DNA of 64,000 bases from an uncultured Erysipelotrichaceae bacterium. GTDB lineage: Bacteria; Bacillota_I; Bacilli_A; Erysipelotrichales; Erysipelotrichaceae. The stretch covers positions 17,477-81,476 of the forward strand of contig CANOSP010000008.1 in NCBI GenBank assembly GCA_947569705.1. Direction: 5' to 3'. A program made the position numbers and the translations under genes. Below are positions 55,050 to 63,905 of the stretch, in pieces. The notes beneath the pieces were generated by a model. It had not been told where the DNA came from, did no database searches, and saw only the letters and a list, made by a program, of their open reading frames with translations. Each line of letters begins with the position of its first letter. Position 1 is the first letter of the stretch.

Positions 55050-56252
55050 ATGAAACAAGCAATTCAAATAAACGAGCACATGTACTGGGTCGGTGTTCAT
55101 GATTTTAACTGCCGGCATTTCCACGGCAATATGTTTCCGATAGAGGACGGAACCACTTATAATGCTTATTTAATCGTTGATAAGGAAATCACGGTCATTG
55201 ATACCGTAGAAGCTGAATTCATGGATATTATGTTGGAGCGCATTCACTCCGTAATCGGTGATCAAAAAGTAGATAATATCATTGTCCAACATGCGGAACC
55301 GGATCATTCCGGCGGCTTTCTGCGTTTTATGGACGAGTATCCAAACGCAAAGCCTTATGCATCCAATGCAGGTGTACAAATCATGTTAAAGCAGTATTTT
55401 AAGAACTATGAATATCATAAGGTAAAAACATTAGACGAAATAAATACCGGAGACTTTACGTTGACCTTTATTGAAATGCCGTTGATTCATTGGCCTGATA
55501 ATATGATGACCTATGTCAAAGAAGCGCAGGTGCTGTTTTCCAATGATGCGTTCGGTCAGCACATTGCCGGATATGATCTGTATGACGATCAGTGCGGTAT
55601 TACAAAATGCTTGACGAAGGCAAAGGAGTATTATGCAAATATCGTTATGCCGTACAGCGATCGCGTAGAAAAAAAGCTGAATGATATTGCCGCATTACAG
55701 CTGCCGATACAAATGATTGCGCCGTCTCACGGAATTATATGGCGTACATATATCAAGGAGCTGTTAGAAGCATATATGGATTTTGCGACAATGAAAGCTG
55801 AGAATAAAGTCGTAATCGTCTATGAAAGCATTTGGAAGCATACACAGGATATGGCGGAAGCCTTAGCTGAAGGAATCGGTCAAAGCGGTGTTTCCGTTAA
55901 GGTATTTAAAGAATCACAGACTTCAAGCGCATTGATTATGAGTGAACTGCTTGACGCAAAAGCACTGTTGGTCGGAAGCGGCTGTTATAACAATGAGCCC
56001 GCAAGCAATATTTCCGGCTTTTTATCAAAGCTTTCCACTTGCCATGTAAAAGGTAAAAAAGCATTGGGATTCGGTTCCTACGGTTGGTTCCGCAATACGA
56101 CTGCACAGATCAATGAGCGTTTGTCAGCGTGCGGCTTTGAACTGTTAAGCGATCAGATACTCGCCCAAAATTATACGCCGTCAACCGATGATCTCGCTGA
56201 CCTCACAAAATTAGGAACGGAAATAGCGAACATTATTAAGGGTGAGGATTAA
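55050..56252 (+). CDS. Flavodiiron protein (A-type flavoprotein, rubredoxin:oxygen/NO oxidoreductase)
   Basis: 400 aa. It reduces O2 to water (or NO to N2O) in the cytoplasm of anaerobes. N-terminal metallo-beta-lactamase-type diiron domain with H81-x-E83-x-D85-H86 (HAEPDHSGG), H147, D166 and H227 as the iron ligands; C-terminal flavodoxin domain about 253-398 (VIVYESIWKHTQDMAEALA binding FMN). Length and architecture are normal for FprA. AAGGAGG precedes ATG 55050. It is monocistronic. With rubrerythrin and the rubredoxin-like protein (10017-10898) it completes an oxygen/peroxide defence set, although not adjacent. Confidence 0.95.
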   Translation: MKQAIQINEHMYWVGVHDFNCRHFHGNMFPIEDGTTYNAYLIVDKEITVIDTVEAEFMDIMLERIHSVIGDQKVDNIIVQHAEPDHSGGFLRFMDEYPNAKPYASNAGVQIMLKQYFKNYEYHKVKTLDEINTGDFTLTFIEMPLIHWPDNMMTYVKEAQVLFSNDAFGQHIAGYDLYDDQCGITKCLTKAKEYYANIVMPYSDRVEKKLNDIAALQLPIQMIAPSHGIIWRTYIKELLEAYMDFATMKAENKVVIVYESIWKHTQDMAEALAEGIGQSGVSVKVFKESQTSSALIMSELLDAKALLVGSGCYNNEPASNISGFLSKLSTCHVKGKKALGFGSYGWFRNTTAQINERLSACGFELLSDQILAQNYTPSTDDLADLTKLGTEIANIIKGED

Positions 56253-56261
56253 TACATCATC

Positions 56262-56292
56262 AAACGATACCAAAAAAACGGTATCGTTTTTT
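56262..56292 (+). terminator. Intrinsic terminator of the flavodiiron gene
   Basis: AACGATACC...GGTATCGTT 9-bp stem plus six T. Confidence 0.92.
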
Positions 56293-56348
56293 CATTATCA
56301 TAATAAAAACATGAGTTTTATCCCATGTTCTTTCACATATCAAACTGC

Positions 56349-56597
56349 TTAAGCACTGTGATAGCCTGCATCAATCAATGCCTGCATAATATCCGACGGC
56401 TTTGTCTCACTATCATCCTTTTGAATATCGCGTATGATTACAATCGGTTCTTTTCCGCAAAGATATGAAAGCAGTGCCGCCAAATTCTGTTGTGTAAAAT
56501 CAGTTTTTAAGCAAGCGATTAATTCAGAATACACATGATCGATTCCTTCCGGAAACGCTTTTTTGATACATTCGATTGTCGCATATATTTTTTCCAT
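56349..56597 (-). CDS. Hypothetical protein (82 aa)
   Basis: Not recognised. An acidic, mainly helical small protein with two cysteines in the middle (IACLKTD, YLCGKE) and no membrane segment or signal peptide. Ribosome-binding site AGAGG overlaps the end of the nuclease gene 3 nt upstream, so the two form one transcript. A role linked to the nuclease is possible but unsupported. Confidence 0.65.
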   Translation of the reverse strand: MEKIYATIECIKKAFPEGIDHVYSELIACLKTDFTQQNLAALLSYLCGKEPIVIIRDIQKDDSETKPSDIMQALIDAGYHSA

Positions 56598-56600
56598 AGA

Positions 56601-57209
56601 CTACCTCTTTGTAAATGTTTTTGTAAACGTTTTTACAGCTCTGATTTTCTTTTGTTTCCCTTTGACATTAAATACCGTCAATAATAAAATTGCCCCTGCA
56701 CCGACTGCGGTGACAATCGTCGCAAGTAATGCCCCCGCTTCATCATTTTCTCCGCTCCACATATTTAACTTATTTTGTTTCGCAAGCTCTTGCGCTTCAT
56801 ACAGTTCATCGGTATACGCATAATCTCCGTAAATATATTGAACCTCTGCCAATCCGGCACTCACCAGCTGTTTTTGCAACAGTTCGCCGTCTACATATAC
56901 CCATGCCAAATCGCGTCCGTATTTATCACTTTTATCACTGCCGTCATCGTATTCCAATTCAATCACATTCGCATTCTTTAATGCCTGACACGTAAATTCA
57001 CTCGCTTCTTTCCCGAACGGCTCTTTTTCTTTCGTATATTCCGGAGTATCAATAGCTAAGAAACGCACTGTGATATCAGCACCGTGAATCAGAAAATGAG
57101 CAGTATCGCCGTCTGTACATTTTTTGAATTTCACTTCAACTCTCGTATTCGCTGCGATTGTGAGCGTACTGCATACAATCATAAGAAAAAGGATCAAGAT
57201 TTTTTTCAT
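56601..57209 (-). CDS. Membrane-anchored thermonuclease-like (SNase-family) nuclease
   Basis: 202 aa. Signal peptide 1-20, then a staphylococcal-nuclease fold with the known catalytic positions: CTDGDT (D33/D35), R49 in VRFLAIDTPE, D54-T55, E57, and R99 in YGRDLAWVYVDG. A C-terminal membrane helix (about 159-180) and basic tail follow, so the enzyme should stay on the outer face of the membrane instead of being released. It would degrade extracellular DNA/RNA for nutrition or biofilm turnover. The frame opens at 57284; ATG 57209 with AGAGGGG upstream is the start. Confidence 0.88.
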   Translation of the reverse strand: MKKILILFLMIVCSTLTIAANTRVEVKFKKCTDGDTAHFLIHGADITVRFLAIDTPEYTKEKEPFGKEASEFTCQALKNANVIELEYDDGSDKSDKYGRDLAWVYVDGELLQKQLVSAGLAEVQYIYGDYAYTDELYEAQELAKQNKLNMWSGENDEAGALLATIVTAVGAGAILLLTVFNVKGKQKKIRAVKTFTKTFTKR

Positions 57210-57531
57210 ACAGCACCCCTCTCTCTTTTTTATTATTATACAAGATAATTTTTTGAAATAAAGACTTGAAATCAAAAAAAGCATGTGTTTCTACAAAAAA
57301 GCTAAAACAATTCAAAAACAGCTTTTATCTTCAATAACCGAGTTATTACTTTATTAAAAGAAAATAAATATTACTGTTTATTTTTTATTATTTCGTAATC
57401 ATCTAACTGAGTGATTATCATTATAAAAGTATTTTTTTCAAAAAATTAAGTGAAAATCAATAATCAAAAAAAGCAAATACGATATAACCGAAAAAGAAAA
57501 AGCTTAATATCACACTTCTGTCGAATTTTGT
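57210..57531. other. AT-rich intergenic region upstream of the nuclease gene
   Basis: Very AT-rich; no gene, conserved RNA or strong repeat seen. It must hold the nuclease promoter, but no pair of hexamers stands out. Confidence 0.35.
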
Positions 57532-57571
57532 AAAAAAAAGAAAAGGTGCGGGAATCAGTGTTCCGACACCT
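57532..57571 (-). terminator. Intrinsic terminator of the amino-acid ABC transporter operon
   Basis: Minus-strand hairpin AGGTG-CGGAA ... TTCC-CACCT followed by TTTCTTTTTTTT. Confidence 0.85.
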
Positions 57572-57593
57572 GTTCATGTTTTTCATTCAAAGA

Positions 57594-58388
57594 TTATTCT
57601 TCCATGTTTTCCGGTGTAAACCATTTCGCTACCAGCTTGTCGATTTCACCGTTCTCCTGTAATTTTTTGATTGCAGCATTAACTTCATCTTTCAATTCGG
57701 TATTACCCTTTTTGAATGCGAAGCAGTTACCTGTAGAATTACCTTCCGCCTCTAATTGGAAATAAGCCAATTCAGGATTTGTTTCTACATACTTATCAGC
57801 GATTGCTTTTTCTACTACGACGAAGTCAATTCTTTTATTTTTGATTTCTTGAACCATATCACCGTAAGATTTTCTTGCATCAGTTGTTAAATTATACTCA
57901 TCCTTGATCGCATTAACTGCGGATTCCTGAATCGTACCGATCTGAATACCGACTTTCTTATCCTTGATATCCTCTGTTTTCTTAATATCTCCGTCTTTTA
58001 AGGTCAAAACGAAGTTTGCGGTTTCTTCTTCTGAGCTGTAATATACATCGGATAATTCAGCGCCCTCTGCACGTTCCGGTGTAGGTGATAGACCTGCGGC
58101 AACCATATCGCCTTTACCGCTGTTTACGGCGCCGATTAATGCGTCGAAATCAATATCTTCCCAAGTCACTCCGTCATAGCCTAATTCCTTAGCGATCATT
58201 TCGGTTAATTCAATATCGAAGCCCTCTAATTCACCGTCAGTATTACGTACCTCATACGGTGCATATCCGGAGTTTGTCAAAACCGTCAATTTCTTTCCTG
58301 CATTTCCTTCATCTGAAGCACTGTCGTTGCTTCCGCATCCTGCCAAAATCAATAAACTCGCTGCTGCTACTGCAAATAATTTTTTCAT
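57594..58388 (-). CDS. Amino-acid ABC transporter substrate-binding lipoprotein (family 3)
   Basis: 264 aa. Lipobox LAGC with C18 as lipidated cysteine; mature family-3 solute-binding fold (LTVLTNSGYAPYEVRNTDGE, GFDIELTEMIAKELGY, DMVAAGLSPTPERA, VGIQIGTIQESA). It captures a polar amino acid outside the membrane and delivers it to the permease. Third gene of the operon, 12 nt after the ATPase gene. Ligand class from homology; the upstream T-box suggests arginine. Confidence 0.92.
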   Translation of the reverse strand: MKKLFAVAAASLLILAGCGSNDSASDEGNAGKKLTVLTNSGYAPYEVRNTDGELEGFDIELTEMIAKELGYDGVTWEDIDFDALIGAVNSGKGDMVAAGLSPTPERAEGAELSDVYYSSEEETANFVLTLKDGDIKKTEDIKDKKVGIQIGTIQESAVNAIKDEYNLTTDARKSYGDMVQEIKNKRIDFVVVEKAIADKYVETNPELAYFQLEAEGNSTGNCFAFKKGNTELKDEVNAAIKKLQENGEIDKLVAKWFTPENMEE

Positions 58389-58400
58389 GTTCTTTTCCTC

Positions 58401-59126
58401 CTATAACATATTAGCGACAAATTGTCTTGCTCTCTCTGTTTTTGCATTTGTAAAAAATTCTGCCGGGGTACTGCATTCGGTGATCTCTCCTTGATCCATA
58501 TACAGAATATAATCCGCTACCTCTCGTGCAAACGCCATCTCATGCGTTACGACGATCATTGTTAAACCTGTATGGGAAAGGCTTTTTAACACCTTCAGTA
58601 CCTCTGTTGTCATTTCCGGGTCAAGTGCACTGGTCGGCTCATCACATAAGAGAATTTCCGGCTCCATCGCCAATGCCCTGGCTATTGCGACACGCTGTTT
58701 TTCACCGCCCGATAATTGATGCGGATAAGAATTGATACGATGTCCCAAGCCAACCTTTTCCAACATTTCCACAGCCTTTTGATTCGCTTGTTCCTGATCC
58801 ATTCCTTTTACTTTCATCAGCGCATACGCTACGTTTTTCTTTGCGATCATATGCTCAAATAAGTTAAAATTCTGAAATACCATTCCCATTTTTTCCCGAA
58901 TCTTAGTAAGATCGGTTTTGGGATCATTTACTACCGTATCATCCAAGGTGATCGTTCCCGATGTCGGTTTCTCTAACATATTCAAGCATCGGATAAAGGT
59001 AGATTTACCGCCGCCGCTGGAGCCAATGATTGCATAAGTCTTACCGTCCTCAAAGGTGAAGTTCACATCGTGAAGCACCTTGATATTCTCGGCATAGTCT
59101 TTATATAAGTGCTCTACCTTAATCAT
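58401..59126 (-). CDS. Amino-acid ABC transporter ATP-binding protein (GlnQ type)
   Basis: 241 aa. Walker A GSSGGGKST, Q-loop MVFQNFNLF, signature LSGGEKQRVAIARAL, Walker B ILLCDEPTSALDPE and the switch His in VVTHEMAFA. It powers uptake through the permease. It overlaps the permease gene by 8 nt, indicating coupling. Confidence 0.95.
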   Translation of the reverse strand: MIKVEHLYKDYAENIKVLHDVNFTFEDGKTYAIIGSSGGGKSTFIRCLNMLEKPTSGTITLDDTVVNDPKTDLTKIREKMGMVFQNFNLFEHMIAKKNVAYALMKVKGMDQEQANQKAVEMLEKVGLGHRINSYPHQLSGGEKQRVAIARALAMEPEILLCDEPTSALDPEMTTEVLKVLKSLSHTGLTMIVVTHEMAFAREVADYILYMDQGEITECSTPAEFFTNAKTERARQFVANML

Positions 59127-59772
59127 ACTTCAGCTTCCTTTCCAAACATTTTCCGCCGTAGCTCAATATTTTGTTTAATGCATAATATACGACCAATACT
59201 ACTAACAGCGGCTCAAATGTGATATACAAGGTTCCCTGTACGATACTGGAGCGCCGCATCAAATCCATCATTCCGACAACGGATACTACCGAAGTTTCCT
59301 TTGTCAGTGCGATAAATTCATTGAACATCGCCGGTAGGATTTTTCTGATCGCCTGCGGAACTATAATATCGCGGGTAATATCTTTGTTTTTGACCCCCAA
59401 AGCCTTCGCTGCTTCAATCTGTCCTTTATCAATTCCTTCGATACCGGCACGCATTACTTCAGCCAAGTATGCACCGGAATTTAAGGAAAACACAATCACG
59501 CAGGATAACCAGCCGGGCCAGTTAAAATTCAATATCTGCGGCAATGCCATGTGTACAAAGTATAATTGTACAAACGCCGGCGTTCCTCGAAAGAAATCAA
59601 TATAGGCTCCGAATATATTTCCGATTATTCCGCCCTTACGCTTTGCCAATGCGGCGATAAAGCCAATCACACAGCCGAAGAAGGCAGCGACTAAGGATAA
59701 TATAATAACCGGCCATATACCGTTTAACAGAAACGGCAGGTACGGCGCCAATCGATCAAATCGCAATACCAT
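59119..59772 (-). CDS. Amino-acid ABC transporter permease
   Basis: About 217 aa with five membrane segments and the EAA-type loop EAAKALGVKNKDITRDIIVPQA that contacts the ATPase; HisM/GlnP type. The frame extends back to 59940 through the T-box leader, but ATG 59772 with GGAGAG upstream and MVLRFDRLAPYLPFLLNG is the true start. First gene of the operon, directly behind the T-box antiterminator. Confidence 0.93.
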   Translation of the reverse strand: MVLRFDRLAPYLPFLLNGIWPVIILSLVAAFFGCVIGFIAALAKRKGGIIGNIFGAYIDFFRGTPAFVQLYFVHMALPQILNFNWPGWLSCVIVFSLNSGAYLAEVMRAGIEGIDKGQIEAAKALGVKNKDITRDIIVPQAIRKILPAMFNEFIALTKETSVVSVVGMMDLMRRSSIVQGTLYITFEPLLVVLVVYYALNKILSYGGKCLERKLKYD

Positions 59773-59784
59773 ATCATCTCTCCT

Positions 59785-60034
59785 CTCAATAAAAAACGTC
59801 CTTCGTATGAAATACAAAGGACGACATATTCGCGGTACCACCTTATTTCCGATAATCAACATTATCGGCACTCTATCCTTTAACGCAAGGAATACGGCAA
59901 CCGTCTCGGGTTTCCCTCCGCCGGTGCGGCTCCCAGACACGTTCCTTTTTACTTCATTGACTGACTCTCACCGACCGTCAGCTCTCTTTTACAATGGTTT
60001 TCAAAAGTACTACTTCTGTTCTTCGCCTTTTATG
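59785..60034 (-). promoter_or_regulatory. T-box riboswitch, specifier CGU (Arg)
   Basis: The minus-strand leader shows all T-box parts: Stem I with AGAGAGCTGAC...GGTGAGAGTCAG; a specifier loop whose 3' side reads AGGAA-CGT-G between helices TTTT/AAAA and CAGA/TCTG, giving CGU (Arg) in the same 9-nt geometry as known T-boxes; the T-box sequence AGGTGGTACCGCG (about 59828-59842); and a terminator CGTCCTTTGTAT...ATACGAAGGACG with six T. Uncharged tRNA binding should allow read-through into the ABC operon. Class is certain; the specifier reading is good but not proven. Confidence 0.9.
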
Positions 60035-60040
60035 TGTTAT

Positions 60041-60069
60041 ATTATACGCATGACTTTGTAAAAATGCAA
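60041..60069 (-). promoter_or_regulatory. Promoter of the T-box/ABC operon
   Basis: TTGCAT (60064-60069) and TATAAT (60041-60046) on the minus strand, exact 17-bp spacing. Confidence 0.8.
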
Positions 60070-60124
60070 CTACTTTTTTCAAAAAATTATGAAAATTTTA
60101 TGAAACAATTTTCATAAAAGCGAG

Positions 60125-60147
60125 AAAACCTTATTTTAAAGGCTTTT
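60125..60147 (-). terminator. Possible terminator after the SufB-like gene
   Basis: Minus-strand AAAAGCCTT...AAGGTTTT stem with a short T run; weak. Nothing else was recognised between 60070 and 60275. Confidence 0.35.
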
Positions 60148-60275
60148 TCAATATCAATGAAATATAAAAACAATATCATTTGATCATTAAACAGCCGTTT
60201 CATTCAATAAATTCATATGCGTTAGGAAGAATATGGCATCTCTTTCGGCAAGTAATTAGTAAATCGATAGCTCGA

Positions 60276-61196
60276 TTATTTCAAAAAACCTTCAACGATG
60301 ACTGCCTCAGCCTCTTCTTCCGCTAATCCGAAAGTTTCCAGCTTAATCAGCTGTTCACTGTTTATTTTACCGATCGCTGCTTCATGTACAATTTGTGCAT
60401 CGACATGATTGGCGGTTATTTCCGGTATCGAGGAAATCTTTGCTTGATCCATCAAAATAGAATCACATTGGATATGTGCTTTACACCTGGCATTTCCCAC
60501 TGCGATCGGATGAAACACTTGAACCGACTCATCTTTCCCGACAGAGCGTGAAACAATTCGCACGCTGCTGTTTTCACCGTCCAAAAAGACACTGACATCA
60601 GATACAGCGTTCTGTTTCCCGTGCGTCATCAGTCGTTCCGAAATCATTAATTTGGCATCTGCCTTTAAATGACACTGCATATTGCGTTTAGTAGAGTCAA
60701 CTCCCTTGATTTGAGCAGAATCCATTTCCATATAAGCGCCTTCATCCATATAAACTACGGTAGACGGATTTAAGATTCGCTTTCCGTCACCGTTTCCTTC
60801 ACCGTAGTGCTTCTCTATATAGGTAACCTTTGCATTTTTACCGATATGAAAAGTATGAATCCCGTTATGTTCAGAAGTATCACAGCCGTCATTATGGATA
60901 CCGCAGCCGGCGATGATCTTCACCTTGGCGCCTGCTTCAATGTAAAAATCATTGGCAACGACATCGGTTATACCGCTTTTCGTTAAAATCACCGGAATGT
61001 GTACTTCTTCTTCGCTTGTCTGTGCCGAGATATGAATATTTATTCCCGGTTGATCGCTTTTCGGTGTAATTTGAATATTGGGTGTGGAATGACGCTCCAC
61101 TCCCTCACCGTTTTGGCGCAAGTTAAATGCGGTACCCGGCTGAAAACCGCGGATTCCCGCAATCTGTGCTAATAGTTCCTGATCTGTTTCGTGCAT
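60276..61196 (-). CDS. SufB/SufD-like Fe-S cluster assembly protein, minimal form
   Basis: 306 aa, much shorter than SufB (about 470). The beta-helix core typical of SufB/SufD is recognisable: IEAGAKVKIIAGCGIHNDG, HIGKNAKVTYIEKHYGEG, VYMDEGAYMEMDSAQIKG, ARCKAHIQCDSILMD and a C-terminal HEAAIGKINSEQLIKLETFG, the conserved SufB end. With SufC it should form a scaffold for building Fe-S clusters. The frame opens at GTG 61205; ATG 61196 with AGGTG 6 nt upstream is preferred. It directly follows sufC. No sufS, sufU or full-length sufB/sufD is adjacent, so this resembles the two-gene SufC-SufB minimal systems of anaerobes. Confidence 0.85.
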   Translation of the reverse strand: MHETDQELLAQIAGIRGFQPGTAFNLRQNGEGVERHSTPNIQITPKSDQPGINIHISAQTSEEEVHIPVILTKSGITDVVANDFYIEAGAKVKIIAGCGIHNDGCDTSEHNGIHTFHIGKNAKVTYIEKHYGEGNGDGKRILNPSTVVYMDEGAYMEMDSAQIKGVDSTKRNMQCHLKADAKLMISERLMTHGKQNAVSDVSVFLDGENSSVRIVSRSVGKDESVQVFHPIAVGNARCKAHIQCDSILMDQAKISSIPEITANHVDAQIVHEAAIGKINSEQLIKLETFGLAEEEAEAVIVEGFLK

Positions 61197-61205
61197 ATGG
61201 TTCAC

Positions 61206-61910
61206 CTACTTCTTATATTCGCAACTGTTAAAATCCTGTATCAATGACGGCAGTATTTGATCACGATCGCCGCGTCTGGCAATTCTTCCGTTTTCAATCA
61301 CAACGATTTCATCAGCCATTCTCATAATTCGTTCCTGATGAGAGATTAACAAAATACTCATTTTTTTATTTTGATGCAGCTGCTGAAACGTCTCTACCAG
61401 CTTCGCAAAACTCCATAAATCAATCCCTGCTTCCGGTTCATCAAATATCGCTAAATCTAAATCTCTGGCTAATAAAGTCGCTATTTCTATGCGCTTTACT
61501 TCTCCGCCCGATAACGATTGATCTACATCACGATTCAAATAATCATTGGCGCAAAGACCGACTGCGCTTAAATATTCACAGCACTGTTCATGTTTCAGCA
61601 CCTTTCCGTGTGCCAGCGTCAACAGCTTTTTAACACTCATCCCTTTAAAGCGCGGCGGCTGTTGAAAGGCATAGCCAATTTTATGCTTTGCCCGTTGTGC
61701 AATCGAAAGATTAGTAATATCAATATCGTTCCAATACACAGAGCCGCCGGTCGGCTGTTCGATTCCCATAATCAATTTAGCAAGTGTGGATTTTCCGCCG
61801 CCGTTCGGTCCGGTAATTACGGTAAAACTGCCGTCGGGAAAGCTTGTTGTTATATCTGACAGTATTTCTTGTTGATCTGCCTGAAAGGATAAATTTGATA
61901 ATGTAAGCAT
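61206..61910 (-). CDS. sufC: SufC-like Fe-S assembly ATPase
   Basis: About 234-aa ABC ATPase. Walker A GPNGGGKST, Q-loop FAFQQPPRF-type stretch (GYAFQQPPRFKG), signature LSGGEVKRIEIA, Walker B LAIFDEPEAGID and the switch His in LLISHQ, with the SufC-style EPEAGID and KRIE. It drives conformational change in the SufB-like partner encoded 9 nt downstream. The frame opens at 61961; ATG 61910 with GAGGTG upstream is the start. Confidence 0.9.
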   Translation of the reverse strand: MLTLSNLSFQADQQEILSDITTSFPDGSFTVITGPNGGGKSTLAKLIMGIEQPTGGSVYWNDIDITNLSIAQRAKHKIGYAFQQPPRFKGMSVKKLLTLAHGKVLKHEQCCEYLSAVGLCANDYLNRDVDQSLSGGEVKRIEIATLLARDLDLAIFDEPEAGIDLWSFAKLVETFQQLHQNKKMSILLISHQERIMRMADEIVVIENGRIARRGDRDQILPSLIQDFNSCEYKK

Positions 61911-62069
61911 AAGTTTTTTCACCTCATTAACTCTGATGTTTATTTTACCATATTTTGACACTTTTACGCACTTAAATTCATTTTTTTATAAATAAAGCAA
62001 GCGCCTCAATAAGTCATTCAATTAGGGTTTATATATAAAATACAGATTGTCCTCGGCGCTTTTATCGAT

Positions 62070-62093
62070 AAAAAAAGCGGCTGAACACCGCTT
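62070..62093 (-). terminator. Intrinsic terminator of the ACT/UPF0210 operon
   Basis: Minus-strand AAGCGG-TGTTCAG-CCGCTT plus a T run. Confidence 0.88.
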
Positions 62094-62125
62094 AACATTT
62101 TCAATCATACAGAAGAATTTCATTC

Positions 62126-63484
62126 TTAATTTTTTAATGCCTGCATCGGTGCCGGTATTTTACCGCCTCTTTGTATCATTACCGAACAGGATGCTTGATT
62201 AACTCGCATAACCGGTCCGCTGCCTAATAATCCGCCGAAGGATAATTCATCACCGACTTGCTTACCAATTGCGGGAATAGCACGTACTGCCGTCGTCTTG
62301 GAATTCACCATACCGATTGCCGCCTCATCCGCGATAATACCGGATATTATTTCGGCACTCGTATCTCCTGGCAAGACAACCATATCTAAACCTACCGAGC
62401 ATACTGCGGTCATTGCTTCCAGCTTTTCTAAGGTCAGAACGCCTTCTCTTGCCGCATGTATCATTCCGGCATCCTCGGAAACCGGAATAAATGCACCGGA
62501 AAGACCGCCGACATTGCTGGATGCCATCACTCCGCCTTTTTTCACGGCATCGTTCAACATCGCTAAGCATGCGGTAGTACCGTATGCTCCGCAAGTTTCC
62601 AAACCCATTTCTTCTAAAATATATGCTACACTGTCACCGATTGCCGGTGTCGGTGCCAAAGATAAATCAACAATGCCGAACGGCACATTCAATCGTTTAG
62701 ATGCAATCGTACCGACCATTTGTCCCATTCTGGTAATTTTGAATGCGGTCCGTTTAATCAAATCCGCAATTTCATTCATCGGCAGATCCTTCGGTGCTTT
62801 TGCTAAAGCAGATCGAACAACTCCCGGTCCCGATACACCGACATTGATGACACAGTCAGCCTCGCCGACGCCGTGAAACGCACCTGCCATAAACGGATTA
62901 TCTTCAGGGGCATTACAGAACACGACAAGCTTTGCCGCACCGATACAATCTCTGTCTTTGGTCAGCTCCGCCGCTTCCTTTACTTTTTCTCCGAGCATCT
63001 TTACTGCATCCATATTTATGCCTGCTTTGGTAGAACCGACATTGACACTTGCACATACGTGGTCAGTCTGTGCCAATGCCTGCGGAATTGCCTGAATTAA
63101 CGCTTCATCTCCTGCCGAAAAGCCTTTTTGTACCAATGCACTGAAGCCGCCGATAAAATTAACTCCGACTGCCTGCGCACAACGTTCTAATGTAAGCGCA
63201 TATTTGATCGGATCACCGCCGCTGACACCGACCAGCATCGCAATCGGTGTTACCGCAATGCGCTTATTAATGATCGGAATTCCGTATTCTTTCTCAATAT
63301 CTTCACCGGTTTTCACAAGATCTTTCGCTACGCGTGTGATTTTATCATATATTTTCGCACATGATTTATCAATATCCGCATCTGCACAGTCTACTAGTGA
63401 GATTCCCATGGTGATTGTTCTGACATCCAAATATTCTTCATCGATCATTTTGATCGTTTCCATGATTTCATTTACATTTATCAC
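62126..63484 (-). CDS. UPF0210 (DUF711, PFL-like) family protein
   Basis: About 452 aa, typical of UPF0210, a family with distant similarity in fold to pyruvate formate-lyase but without a usable glycyl-radical loop that I can see. Conserved stretches: [81 protein letters not shown]. Function unknown. The frame opens at GTG 63493, but the GGAG upstream fits GTG 63484 better (8-nt spacing). It nearly abuts the ACT-domain gene, the conserved partner of this family in many Bacillota. Confidence 0.9.
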   Translation of the reverse strand: MINVNEIMETIKMIDEEYLDVRTITMGISLVDCADADIDKSCAKIYDKITRVAKDLVKTGEDIEKEYGIPIINKRIAVTPIAMLVGVSGGDPIKYALTLERCAQAVGVNFIGGFSALVQKGFSAGDEALIQAIPQALAQTDHVCASVNVGSTKAGINMDAVKMLGEKVKEAAELTKDRDCIGAAKLVVFCNAPEDNPFMAGAFHGVGEADCVINVGVSGPGVVRSALAKAPKDLPMNEIADLIKRTAFKITRMGQMVGTIASKRLNVPFGIVDLSLAPTPAIGDSVAYILEEMGLETCGAYGTTACLAMLNDAVKKGGVMASSNVGGLSGAFIPVSEDAGMIHAAREGVLTLEKLEAMTAVCSVGLDMVVLPGDTSAEIISGIIADEAAIGMVNSKTTAVRAIPAIGKQVGDELSFGGLLGSGPVMRVNQASCSVMIQRGGKIPAPMQALKN

Positions 63485-63495
63485 GTTACTCACTC

Positions 63496-63765
63496 CTATA
63501 TTCTATGCATGGATTGAAAAATATCCTCATGCATGACATGAATCACTAAATTCTTTTTCTTTCCTGTTTCTTCCATATGTACGCTGAAATCACTTAACGG
63601 CTGATTCAGCTTAGAAATATCTATCATCATAAACATCGCAAACATATCTTGTATAATTGTTTGTGTTACTTCTAACACATTAGCATTTGCCTTTGCACAT
63701 TCATTACTGACATCGGATAGAATTCCTACCATGTCTTTTCCTAATACACTGACTACTGCTTTCAT
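63496..63765 (-). CDS. ACT-domain regulatory protein (UPF0237 type)
   Basis: 89 aa consisting of one ACT domain ([40 protein letters not shown]) plus a short C-terminal extension. ACT domains bind amino acids and regulate partners. Start ATG 63765 has GGAGG upstream; the frame to 63783 is less likely. It is the first gene of a two-gene operon with the UPF0210 protein, which it probably regulates (inference from the constant pairing of the two families). Confidence 0.9.
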   Translation of the reverse strand: MKAVVSVLGKDMVGILSDVSNECAKANANVLEVTQTIIQDMFAMFMMIDISKLNQPLSDFSVHMEETGKKKNLVIHVMHEDIFQSMHRI

Positions 63766-63861
63766 TACAAAACCTCCATTCATTTAGGTGTATTATACGA
63801 TAATTTACGTATAAAGTACAGATAGCAATTTTCATTTATTAACGTTTTATTCATTTATAGT

Positions 63862-63898
63862 AAGAAAAGAGCAGAGTTCTATCATTTTCTCTGCCCTT
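63862..63898 (-). terminator. Intrinsic terminator of the partial surface-protein gene
   Basis: Minus-strand AAGGGCAGAG...CTCTGCTCTT, 10-bp stem with one G-T pair and a T-rich tail. Confidence 0.7.
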
Positions 63899-63905
63899 GT
63901 GGTGC

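Noticed and set aside
59773..59940. N-terminal extension of the ABC permease
   Set aside because: It is the translated T-box leader; the ATG at 59772 has the ribosome-binding site.
62298..62876. Long open frame (192 codons) on the plus strand inside the UPF0210 gene
   Set aside because: Antisense shadow of a well-supported gene; no ribosome-binding site and low-complexity composition mirroring the opposite strand.
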